A DNA stretch of 64,000 nt. Source: Mangifera indica. Lineage: Eukaryota; Streptophyta; Magnoliopsida; Sapindales; Anacardiaceae. Of the stretch, positions 27,380 through 38,542 are shown in pieces. The first letter of the stretch is position 1. Every line of letters begins with the position of its first letter. The stretch lies in contig NC_058147.1 of assembly GCF_011075055.1 (NCBI RefSeq), positions 3,410,001 through 3,474,000 of the forward strand, in the 5' to 3' direction. The translations under genes and the position numbers were made by a program. The notes beneath the pieces are model-generated. The model had not been told where the DNA came from, made no database searches, and worked only from the letters and a program-made list of their open reading frames with translations.

Positions 27380-27698
27380 TAAGGCTGAATTCAAACCGAG
27401 TCTATTCAAGTTTGAACTCTAGCTTAGCTCAAACGAGTCCGAAATGAGCTAATTTTATATAGGTTCGATCAAACTCGAGCTATTAGTCAAAATTTTTAAT
27501 AAAAAATTTTGATATAAAACGACATCGTTTTGACTAATATATATTAAAACGACGTCGTTTTAATAACAAAATAGTTAAAAATTCGAGTTTGAAATTAGTT
27601 GAACCGAATTTGAGTCTAATTCAAATTAAATTTTCATGAGTTCTGCTATATACAAACTGAGCTGAACTGGAACTCAAGCTAGCTCGAATCCAGCCCTA
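27380..27698. mobile_element. hAT-like MITE with 8-bp target duplication
   Basis: A 319-bp element flanked by the exact 8-bp duplication TTAACGAG (27372-27379 and 27699-27706). The ends are TAAGGCTGAATTCAAACCGA and, inverted, TAGGGCTGGATTCGAGCTAG. The centre holds two self-complementary motifs, AAAACGACATCGTTTT and AAAACGACGTCGTTTT. Decayed relatives lie at 33055-33415 and about 49619-49941. The 8-bp duplication and TAGGG terminus place it in the hAT superfamily. Confidence 0.85.
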
Positions 27699-28040
27699 TT
27701 AACGAGAAGGGTTAAACAAGAATTTTATTTTACTCTGGGCAAGTGAAATTACGGAATTAGGTTGTGCGTTCGGCATCAAAAGCACTTTTTTACCGAATCA
27801 GAAAACATGTTTTCGTTCGTTGGTGATGTAATTAGGTCCACAAGCCCGTCTTCGAAAGCCACGTAGCTCTCTCTTGGCCAAATAAGGTAATGACGTGACC
27901 GCAGGAGAATATTCTTCTCTACTCTACCATTATTATTCCATTATTTGGGTGGCGCGTCCAACGCACACGCTTACCTGTTTATTCTCAATCTCTAAAAACA
28001 CGCGCTAAAGCAAAAGTATGTTGTGTGAGCTCTGCTTTAA

Positions 28041-28277
28041 CACGTGGGCCTTCGACTCTTTAGAAAAATACTTTATCACGTGAGACCCACGGATCATAAT
28101 ATCTTCACATGGAAAGTAGGATATCAAAACCTAACTCCCAATATAACCTCTCCACGTGGATAGACAAAACACATCCCACCCGCCCGTTTATTTTGATAAA
28201 TGTCAGTCGCAATCAATCTAAGCATATTGCTAACGCATTGGATCCGGACACGGCCCCAACGGTTTTTCCGACACGTG
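28041..28277 (+). promoter_or_regulatory. Cluster of four CACGTG (G-box) motifs
   Basis: CACGTG occurs at 28041-28046, 28077-28082, 28153-28158 and 28272-28277. The flanks (ACACGTGGG, CCACGTGGA, GACACGTGTC) resemble ABA-response and G-box elements bound by bZIP and bHLH factors. Position is upstream of the leader of the small basic protein gene, so abscisic acid, light or stress control is a fair inference. Confidence 0.6.
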
Positions 28278-28606
28278 TCGCATTTTAATAGAGGGTCGCG
28301 TCACCCCGTGTATAGCAGCTACCGATTAATTCAGAAAATAGTTAGGCCAAAGAGAGAGAGGGAGAGCGAAGGAGCGAGAAGATTTGACAGGTTAGTTGAT
28401 ATGTTCTATTCCTTTCGAATTTTTGTGAAATGTTTTTATCCTGTTGATATTATTCTGTTTGTAAATAATTTAATATGTTGTTCTTATTGTTGTTTCTGTT
28501 CTATAAATAAATTTATTCTGGTATGCAGGAATTCTGTTCAATCAATATTCAAGTGTTCGTTTTTCTCTCGCTCTTTCCCTGAGGCGAAGAAAAGAAAACT
28601 TGGTGG

Positions 28607-29087
28607 ATGGGGAGGTGGTGGCACAACGCTATGTTTCCCATACGAAGAGTCTGGCACGGCGTCGCTTTGCGTCTGGGGATTCGCAAAACGGGTGAGTCTC
28701 CTGCCTTTCGATGATTTTTTTATCATTAGCTACACCCTCTGTCCATGTGAAATTGCAATGGCTATGGTTTTTTTGCATCTCAGTTTTGTGAATAAGTTGT
28801 TGATTTATCAGAACGCCTGAAGTAAAATTGATAATTCTATACTCTAATCAAAGTTTAGAGAAGATAAACTGAAATGGAAAATCATATTTCTGTAATTAAC
28901 TAAAATCGTGTTTGGGAAACAAGCAGGGCTACTGAGGCTGCGACGAGATGTGAGAAGTTGTGAGTACAGGGATGTGCAAGTGATGTGGGAAATGCTAGAG
29001 AAACAAGAATCAATGCTAACTCGATCACCTAGAAGAAGCAGAAAGAGATCCTATTGGAATTTCTTTGGTTGGGCTAGATGTCCATAA
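28607..29087 (+). CDS. Small basic plant protein of unknown function (81 aa)
   Basis: Two exons (28607-28691 and 28927-29087), joined at CGG|GTGAGT and AAGCAG|GG, give 81 residues. The start at 28607 is the first in-frame ATG after a stop at 28580-28582; a second in-frame ATG at 28631 would shorten it to 73. The protein is very basic (about a fifth Arg), with N-terminal MGRWWHNAMFPIRRVW, a central RLRRDVRSCEYRDVQVMWEM and a C-terminal SYWNFFGWARCP. The central pattern CEYxDVxVMWEML followed by a basic linker and an aromatic W-x-x-F-GWAR tail recalls a conserved family of short plant proteins, but I cannot name it. No signal peptide or membrane segment is visible. A leader intron at 28391-28528 is likely. 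G-box motifs lie upstream. Confidence 0.75.
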
Positions 29088-31680
29088 TCTCATTTACGAA
29101 ACTTCTTGGATCATAAAACTCTCCTTCATTAGAAATGGGCTGATTCAGAAATCATTTGTTCAGAAATAAGAATCAGAGCTGCGGTTAATATGCAATAGTT
29201 GTTTCTCCCCATCAACCAGTTTGCATTCATCAGCTGCCTACCAAGAGGATGTTATCCTTTCTCCTTCACTCCATCTTTTGTTACTTATGAACAAGTAATG
29301 TTCATATATGTGTTCTTAATCTTGCTGTTTGTATGAGTGATTCTTCCATGGATGTTTTGGCTTTTCTGTATTTTGGGTTTGTTTCTATGCTTTGATTGTT
29401 AGGATGTGCAGGGAATATTTGTATAAGTAATATTATTTGTACAAACAAATTGTACATACTTATATATATAAACTAAGGTGTCGTTTGATTGACTAATTTT
29501 GAAGAAAAAATTAAACAATTATAAACAATTGTTTGGTTTATACAATTTGTATAACTTATTTAAAAGTATATTTTTAGTCTATTCGAAATAGATTTATAAG
29601 CACTCTAGTTTAAATGAACCTCATAAGTCACATAGCGTATAACAACTTTTGAGAAACAATAAATTGGGGGTGAATATGAATCTAGCAAGCTTGAATACTC
29701 CCTTGTTCGAGTTTGATTTAAATAAAAAATAGTTTGACTCAAGTTTGTAGAGTCAATAGTAAGAGTGATTTAAGTTCAGTTTAAATAAAAATGATTCAAT
29801 TTAAATCTATTTTAAGTTTGATTTAAATTTATAGTTTAAATTTATAATTCGAATATGTGACTCTTATTCATAATTTAAATTTATAACATATTAAAAAAAT
29901 GATGTTATTTAACAATTATTTAATATAATTCAAATTGAGCATAAATTACGTTGAAATCAAAATAAGAAAAATGGCCTTGGAAGAATCAGTGCTGTCGTTG
30001 GTTGATGTTACTCACAAACTAACAGAGTGACTAAGTAATTATGGAAATGATTGAAGTGATTTTTGTTTTGATATCAGATGGACGGTGGATAGTTCACATC
30101 ATACTATTGAAATTGATTCATTTTTGCTGATAGTCAAGATTTGCAATGTGACATTGAGCGACAGCATTATAAAGTATGTATATAACACTGTGAAATCATT
30201 GGCTTTCTCTGTTGTTAAAAAAACAAGTAGCAAATGAATGAATGCTACATTTTTTTTTGGGTCATTCGCATCTATTAAGAAAATTCATTATAATCGTAAT
30301 TGTGACTTTTTTTCCGTCCATGTTGGTTGGACGAAGGTATAATAACTGGATCAATAAGATTCAATCCCAAGTCTTTTCTTATTTTTTAAATACTTTATTA
30401 ATTTTATTAATAAATTTTTTTAATAAAAACTGTTACTTAAATTTATTGAATCTTGGAGATTTGAGGTTATTTTCAATTCTCAAAATGAAAATAATAATAA
30501 TAACAAAAAAAAAAAGAATTTTGTATATATTGTACCAACTTAAAGAAAATCCTATATTAATAGATCTTTGTTTCTATAAATTTTAATGAAGTTGGGCTTT
30601 TAGAGTTTATTCTGCATTTTGATGGAACTGGTTATATGTTGTTTGTTATATGTGAATGAAATTGAGATTGACAAGGATGGAAATCGAATGTAAGATGAAT
30701 TGGGAATTTTTTTTTTTTTTTTGACAATTACCGTATTTCACCTAATGAGTTTATCCTGCTAATTGTAGGAGACCGGTAAAAATGGGGGATTTTATGTAAT
30801 TTTCACTTAGCGTGACTTTATTAAAATTCAACCAAGGGGAAATTTAAAATTTACAAAGTATAGTGGGATTTGTAATTTTCACCAATTGTTACCCATTAGG
30901 CTGCATAATTGTTATTGTACTAAGCATAAGAGGGTTATATGTAAGATTTACTAAACGTGATTTAGGGGGTTATTGATATTTTTCATTTAACATAGTGGAC
31001 ACACAATCAAATCCACTATGTTGTGGCAACTATCATTGACCTCTTCAAGATAAAGTGAAATATCTATTATACCCCATTATATTAATTACATGTAATCCCT
31101 ACTATGTATAGTAAATTTTTATTTACCTCCTTACTTTATAAGGTTTTGTGAATATTACATATAACCTTGAGTGCACTTAGTAAGACAACCATCGTGCTAA
31201 ATTAAAATTACATATAACCTTCGGTTTCACTATGTCTTGATTAACACAACGTTTTCATTAGATTTATATCATGTATGCAATAAATAATTTGCCCTATTTT
31301 TTTTTCCCATTTTGGATTGTAAAATCATTTCAAATCTTAAAGATCTACAGTAAAATTGCTTATAAGATTTACGATAGCTACCAATGTGAACAATGATGAC
31401 CTCATCTAATGCTAAAAGGAACCACAATGACGAAAATGATGAAATAAACGATAATGAAAATGGGCTAAATATGAGGATAATCTTATAATTGATGACGCTA
31501 GTTGGCTACTATGATATAACCCTTAAATTGTTGATTATTTTTGTATCTGCTCTGTAAGAATAGATTTTATTTTAATTTTTTGGGGAAAACCTAATTCCAA
31601 CTTCCCCAGCACAATCTTCAAAAACACCATTGATGTCAAAAGATACCTCAGGTCAGCCACTTGGGTCTTGGGCCTTAGCC
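29088..31680. other. 2.6-kb spacer with decayed repeats
   Basis: The first ~350 bp are the 3' region of the small-protein gene. The remainder is AT-rich. Around 29680-29960 are TTTGATTTAAATAAA-type stretches recalling the hAT-like family. From about 30700 to 31260 lies a repeat with inverted arms (separate entry). Nothing here looks coding. Confidence 0.6.
30916..31180. repeat. Fold-back repeat with 11-bp perfect inner stem
   Basis: Inner perfect inverted repeat AACATAGTGGA (30989-30999) and TCCACTATGTT (31012-31022) with a 12-base loop. Outer imperfect arms pair GTACTAAGCATAAGAGGGTT and following TATATGTAA on the left with TTACATATAACC and the following TTGAGTGCACTTAGTAA on the right. It is probably the remains of a foldback transposon. 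Confidence 0.6.
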
Positions 31681-31888
31681 CTCTACTATAAATCCTGGGA
31701 AAGAAATAAAGAGAGATGTGAAGAAATGTCAAGCTATGAAACGGCCACGTTTGATACGAGTCGGTTAAGAAGACCAGCGTCGGTTGAACATGCGCGTCAC
31801 GTGCCAGTCCTCATATCTATATAAGAAAATGTGATCGAGTTAAGCACTCAAACTAGGGTTTTTTATCTTCTGTTGAGAGCTAGGGTTT
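31669..31888 (+). promoter_or_regulatory. RPS29: Ribosomal-protein-type promoter of RPS29
   Basis: A site II motif TGGGCC (31669-31674), a TATA element TATATAAG (31818-31825) and two TAGGGTTT telo-box motifs (31854-31861 and 31881-31888) precede the start codon. Site II plus telo-box is the characteristic combination of plant ribosomal protein genes. Transcription probably starts near 31850. A second TATA-like TATAAAT at 31687-31693 is too far upstream to be the main one. Confidence 0.7.
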
Positions 31889-31909
31889 TCAACAATTATA
31901 GACACCTGA

Positions 31910-32703
<794 letters not shown>

Positions 32704-33054
32704 ATTCTCAGAGCTTCCTGATCAGCTGCAAGGAAAGTTTTGTTAGAAGGATAGCTCAGAGTTCTTTTGATTTTCTCTTAAATTTGTTCATCAACATGTA
32801 GTTTTCTTTATTTTGAATTTGTAATTTCCTCTTTTTGGCTGACAATTAAACAAATGAAGTTATAGTTGGACATATAATTTTCTTAATTTCTTAATAATTT
32901 TTTATATGCAATATGTGTATGATGGAATGGTTTGACTGTCTTATGGACTGAGACTGTGCCGTTGAAGTATTGAAGCTAGTCATTGACATGGCTGTTTTGT
33001 GCTTGTTTTGAAGTATCTATTGGGAAAGTCTTACAAATTTTCGATATGATTGTC

Positions 33055-33415
33055 TAGGGTTAGATACGAATTGACTTTGTTTGAGATAAAAAACGAGATA
33101 GATTTGAACGAGTTTGACTCAAGTGAACCCAAACTCGAGTATGAAAGTTAAAAATTTTCAAATTTGAGTATGAAGTGTGTTGAGCTCTATAAATTAATTA
33201 AAATGATATTGTTTTAACTAATACTTATTAGAAAGACATCATTTTAATTGTTTTTGCTCTGTTACATTATCGAATTGAGTTCAAAGTTCAATTCGAGTTT
33301 AGTCTTCCTCAAGCGAGTTAAGTTTGAACAATTTTGAGACGAGTTTAGCAAACTCAAGCTTGACTCTACTTAAGTTGAGCCGAGCTTGAGTTTAGTAGTA
33401 CTCGAATTTAGTTTA
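33055..33415. mobile_element. Decayed hAT-like MITE, second copy
   Basis: Left end TAGGGTTAGATACGAATTGA and inverted right end TAAACTAAATTCGAGTACTA resemble the termini of the 27380-27698 element. The AAGACATCATTTTAAT core corresponds to the palindromic centre of that copy. No target duplication survives. Confidence 0.5.
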
Positions 33416-35711
33416 GTTTGAAAACAATCTTTCCACATTTTTTACATTAGCTGTGGCTTTCAAATTTTTTACAGTAGCTGTGGTCTTCTGTAACTTCTTC
33501 ATGGATGTATGTCTATCCGTCATTGGATAAAATGATCATTTGGCATGGACAAGCTAAACCTGGTTCATTAGGTCCAATTGACATGTACATAATTCTCTTT
33601 GATCATATATAAATTAGCAGTGACGTTCTATAAAGTTCTGCTGGGTTTGGTTTACTCTAATCTCTGGAAATATATTCTGTTTGTTCTGGTTAGTTGGGGT
33701 GCGAAGGCTTTGTCACTTCAACTCTCAAGATTTAGGCTACGTATTGCTTTGAACATTGAGATGATAACCTGAAAGACTAATCAGTTTGAAGATCGAAGGC
33801 ACTTGTTTGCTTTTAAAGTTAATTGTTTCTTCACCTTTTCATGTTTTTAAGAGAAAGTACATGGGAATTGTTGGTGCCAACATCAGAAGATTGGTAATTA
33901 AAATCTTATGATCAAAATTTCCTTTTGTCCTGTAAAATTGCAGCCACCTCCTTGATCTCTGTATGCTGCATGTGTATGTACGTGATTCAATTGCTTCTTC
34001 TTTCTGCAATATATGACTAGCGATATGCTTAGACTTACTATAATATTTGTGAAGGTCACCAACTGGTCAACTACCAGAAAACAGGCAAACGACATGGGGA
34101 GAACAATAATCATGATGTCACCCATCTCGGACCAATGCTATTGCATAGAGTGCAAATTCAGGGTGTTGATTTCTGTTAAAATATCTTGAGGGTCACCTAC
34201 TCACAACGAAACACAGAAAGCCAAAGAAAGTGGATTTCTCTGTAGCACCAACCCAGGTGGTTTTGGTTGACTAGATCCAAACAAGTCTCTTCTTCTTCAA
34301 GCAAATTTCATTACCACCCATTTCTATTTGGTGCTTTATCATATATCAGCCCATTACTTTACCATCGACAACAACAGTGCTGGGAGTAGTTGACCCATCC
34401 ATCAATTTCTCACCCAGCACTTTTTTTTAATAACATAGAAAACCTTATTTGAATCAAATTATCATTTTAAAATTGAATTAATCATACTAAACACATACAA
34501 TCTTAAGTTTAGTGTTTGATTTTATAATTATTATAATAAATCAAAAATTTAATTTTAAAATATCATTGTAAGGATTTTAAATCTTTACTCTAATACTTAA
34601 AATTATATTCTTTTGTTACTCAAACTATCGTTTCAGAACCGCCACCAAACACATTTCCTTTAACCAATTCTCTCAATAAAAGCCATACAACTTGGACCAT
34701 GATAAGACTTCTTTTAGTACCTCCTATCATGGTCTTCTTTTTTTTTATTTTCCTGGTTTTGCAAATGCAAAAAATTATCAGAGTCACAAAAGCAATGGGA
34801 CCGCCCAAGAAATTATTTATCACAGGCTTAGAATCATTTTCAATGTGGGTATCATGCTTAAGTCTGTAAACATTAATTAACAAGAATTAGTTACTTTAAG
34901 ACCAAATATTATATGAAGTATTGCTCAAGACATGAAGCTTTCCAACTCCTAATATTCATCATTTGTTAACAAAGACATTATTTAACTGCTTGTCATCTTT
35001 TTTAAGCTATTTGCAAATTTGTTGAAGCTTCAATTGCAGGTGTCTGCTATGACTCATATGATGTCCTTATCTACTTTTCTAGTTTGGTCACTGGGAAAGT
35101 TTAAGAAAGAAACTTGTATCTTAAACCAGGAACTTTAAATCATATTTAACCTTTAGAGCCTAAACAACCCACATTTAAGCCACTTTTATGACCATCAACT
35201 GCAAGGACTGAAAGGGAAAAGTCAGAAGACTTTTTCATCAGTGCAGTGGATGTCTAAATGTGAACTGGGACCCCTTTATAAAGCAACAGGAGGATAGAAA
35301 GGAACAGGCGGGGACAGAGTCACAGAGGCAGAGGCAGACAGAGTATGGGCCGAAGCATCGTCAAAACAGATGGTTAAGCGTACCTTGCAGTTGCAAATTA
35401 GCTTCTGTTTCGCTTTATGTTGAGAAGTAGGGGCTTAAGCTTTGCTGTCTGCGATTTGAATAAAACAGTAATTGCCAATTGGGCAGTATGAAGTAAATAT
35501 TAGTGAATTATAATCCACGCTGTCTCATTATTATTTGAAGAAAATGATTGTGCACGCTGTCCCTCATCCTTTTTTTAATCTCTCATTTAATCACTAATTT
35601 TCTGATTTAAAGAGTTCGTTAATAATAATAAAATCAGAGTAAGCACGAAACTGATGATGATAACAGTAAAAAGTTTGTATATGATTGAAAAGAGAATAAA
35701 ATAGATATGGG

Positions 35712-35875
35712 TAAAATTATATATATAAATAATAATCGTAATTTTGTGCATAAACAATAACAAATTATTATTTAATTAAATAATTTTAAATTAAAAATAA
35801 AACAACATCAAATTATATATTGATATGATATTATTTGTGTATAAATTTTTGTTTGTTTTTTGTACATATAGTATT
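35712..35875. repeat. AT-rich MITE-like repeat, copy 3
   Basis: The same core as the copies near 4.5 and 5.0 kb (TTAAATTAAAAATAAAACAA), bounded by TAAAATTATATATATAAATA on the left and GTTTTTTGTACATATAGTAT on the right. Classification is tentative. Confidence 0.4.
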
Positions 35876-37254
35876 TTCCAACGGTTATACTGTCTTGTAA
35901 ATAAGATGGATGATGTTAGCTTTTACCGTGGAAGCATCATTATCTTATAAGACTGTGTCATACGTAATATGTTTAAAAGAAAATGAATGTGGTTTACAAA
36001 TAGTTTGAGTGATAAAAGTAAATTCGTGTAGATAGAAGAACATTTAAGTTATATTAAAATTATTCTTGACTTATCGAGTATAGAAAGTGATTAAATAAAA
36101 GAGATATCAAAATTACTCTTAACTTTAGAACTTTTAAAGAGAAAGTCTATAGTCGAACTTCTATCACATTTGTAAACTCTTAATTTACTTGGTGAAGTAA
36201 TTATTGGTTTAATTACTGTACTCTAAGATTTATCCATCTAATCAAACCATATAGGATTTCTTGATTACCAAAAAAAAATACTCTTGACTTGTGAATTTAA
36301 ACCTAACTGAACTGAATATCTCTTGACTTGAATTCAATTTGAATATGCGATTTGAATTTGTAGTTCAAGTTTATAGCTAATTGACAAAATGATTTAAACT
36401 AAATTTGAACTATCATTAATTTTAACTTAACAAACTTAAATTAAACTAAAATTAAATTATTTTTATTCAAACTAAATTCAATTTGAAGTATAATAGGATT
36501 AGACTTGATTGATATCAACCTCTATATGGATCACTTGTTGGTACCAAAAGTCTTTTTGAAAAAAAAAAAAGACAAAGAAAAGTAGAGATGAGTGTTGTGG
36601 TTAGCATTCATAAATCATAAATTAAAGCAATCAACAAAGAATGACTTAACATTAACTTTAACTCAAAGGAGAATGACTGTCACTTTCTTTCACTTTTACA
36701 TTACTATTACTTTAAAAATTTTCTTTGTATCCCTTGCTTCCTAGATCTGGGGTTGCAGGATTGGTTACGGTATAAAATTTATTCTATTTAATATAGTTGA
36801 TTTTATTTTAAAAATAATAATTTAATTCAAATAAAATTTTTTATTATATAAAAAAAAATTATGACTTTGTGATTAAACAATAAATTTTACTTATAATAAT
36901 CATGAATTAAGATTTATTTAGTTGTGAATTATTATTTTTCTTATACTTAATTTAATCATCATCTTTGATCTTCCCTTTTAAGGTCGGGATGATTAAATTT
37001 GAACACCATTATTACAATGTCATTATGTTTATGCGACTTAAGGACAGGAGGTATGATTTTATGAAAATAATATTAAATGATTTTATTTATCAGAAAATTA
37101 TTCATCCAGCTTCATGGGGAGAGTCAAAGTTATGTATCCAAAAATTAGAACGGCTATTATTTTTCTGGCCAGAGGACTTATTCCCATCCAAAACTTTTTT
37201 ATTCCCATTTTTATCCAGTATCTTTTAAAAATTAAAATATTTATTTATAGGTGG

Positions 37255-37920
37255 AGAAATTTAACAAAATTTATTAATTTTAAAATTTTATTTATTTTTC
37301 TGTAAACCTTAAAAAAAAAATTTTCCCTAAACGAAGTTTTAAAAAGTTATATTTTCTCTCTTTAAAGTTTCAATTTTTTAGTGACAAATTTCATTGACCA
37401 TATTCTTTTTAGGTGCTCTCCCAACAATGTCTCTCCCTCTTTAGTATTATCTTTCCTTTTTGGTCATCTCTTTGGTGTTATGTCATTTAACTAGATGATG
37501 AACGATTCATTTAGACGATGACAAAGACAATTCGTGAATGAAGAGAGGTTGTCCATTTGGATGATGAATGTTTTGGATGAAATCGATGCCAAATCAAGAG
37601 TGAGAGAGAGTGCTGAAACCTTAGGGAAAAAAAGATTAGGCTAAAGAAGTGGTCAAAAATCGTTCCTATGGTTGAAAAAGTGAAAAAAAATCTTAAACTT
37701 TTGGAGAAAAATATAACTTTGTAAAACTTAAATTTGAAAAAATAATTAATTTTTAAAATTTAGAAGAGAAAGAAAAAGAAAGTTTTATTATTTTTTTTAA
37801 TATCACTAATTTAATTAAATGATCTAAAACTAATAAATTTAGTTAAATTTGTTGAATTGTAAAAGATAATGGATAAAAAGGGTTAAAAGTAAACTTTGGG
37901 TGGGAAAAAGTGATTTAGCC
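37255..37920. mobile_element. Mutator-like TIR element, right part (copy D)
   Basis: The right end, inverted, reads GGCTAAATCACTTTTTCCCA then CCCAAAGTTTAC, the family terminus. The interior resembles copy A (clusters of GATGAT/GACGATG and TTTGGATGATGAATG). The left terminus was not found, so this copy is truncated or its left boundary is beyond recognition. Confidence 0.5.
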
Positions 37921-38153
37921 TTATTTTTCTCGTATAAGTAATTGCAATTGAAAATTTTAAATTGAGTGTCGTTTGCGTAACGTCTCTCCGAAGATTCACA
38001 CTATTCAAAAATCCATTCCACTTCACTATTACCGTGCAATTCAAACCCACAAACTCGCTTCCACGTGTGACCTGCCTAACTCTCTCTTCGTAAACTTCCA
38101 AAACTACCCTCCTTAACTACGCACCTTACCTCCATAACACGCGAGTTCCGACT

Positions 38154-38160
38154 TATATAA
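38154..38160 (+). promoter_or_regulatory. TATA box of the QWRF gene
   Basis: TATATAA, followed by a GC-rich stretch and a leader of roughly 350 bases before the start codon. This is the only good TATA element near the gene. Confidence 0.5.
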
Positions 38161-38542
38161 GAAGCGCGCGAGTAGGAAAGTAATTTAGAATTTTGAAATA
38201 TAAATTAATTTCGTTAAAACTTTTTCCGGTCCAAACACCAAGTCTAGCACGACAGTTATGCTCTCAAATCTCGCCTAAACTGTGTCGCCGGAATTCCATA
38301 ACGGTCACTTCCCCGGTCACTTTCTCTCGTCGAAACTTGTATTAAAACCGAATAATTGGTTTCAATTGCAAGTTGCTGTGCTAAATCAACGCTTTCGCCA
38401 ACTCAACTTCGCTTTGCTTTAGCATAAACTATAATTTTGAGGTTTAAGCACGAGTTTATTATGGTGGAGCATTCTGAGAATTAGGGTTTCTGAAGTGACT
38501 TGGAAGAATGAAATGTTGTCAACTGGAATTTTTGTGTAAGCA

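Larger units (their letters stand above)
26549..28390. other. 3' UTR, hAT-like MITE and G-box promoter
   Basis: The left part up to about 27350 fits the 3' untranslated region of the Mpv17-like gene with a probable intron. A hAT-like MITE lies at 27380-27698. From about 27840 the sequence is richer in GC and in CACGTG motifs and acts as the likely promoter and first leader exon of the small-protein gene downstream. Confidence 0.6.
32704..38150. other. 5.4-kb AT-rich spacer
   Basis: Contains a decayed hAT-like copy (33055-33415), an AT-rich MITE-like copy (35712-35875) and the right half of a Mutator-like element ending at 37920. A TATAAAG at 35277-35283 followed by a GC-richer tract and an ATGGGCCGAAGCATC start could mark an unannotated transcript, but I could not extend it to a protein. 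No other coding signal was found. Confidence 0.5.

Noticed and set aside
28200..28820. A 206-codon + frame across the small-protein locus
   Set aside because: It reads through the G-box promoter, the likely leader intron and the first splice donor in a different frame, and has no domain. The spliced two-exon model explains the locus better.
29680..29960. Another copy of the hAT-like MITE
   Set aside because: Shares only short AT-rich words such as GTTTGATTTAAATAAA; ends and duplication are absent.
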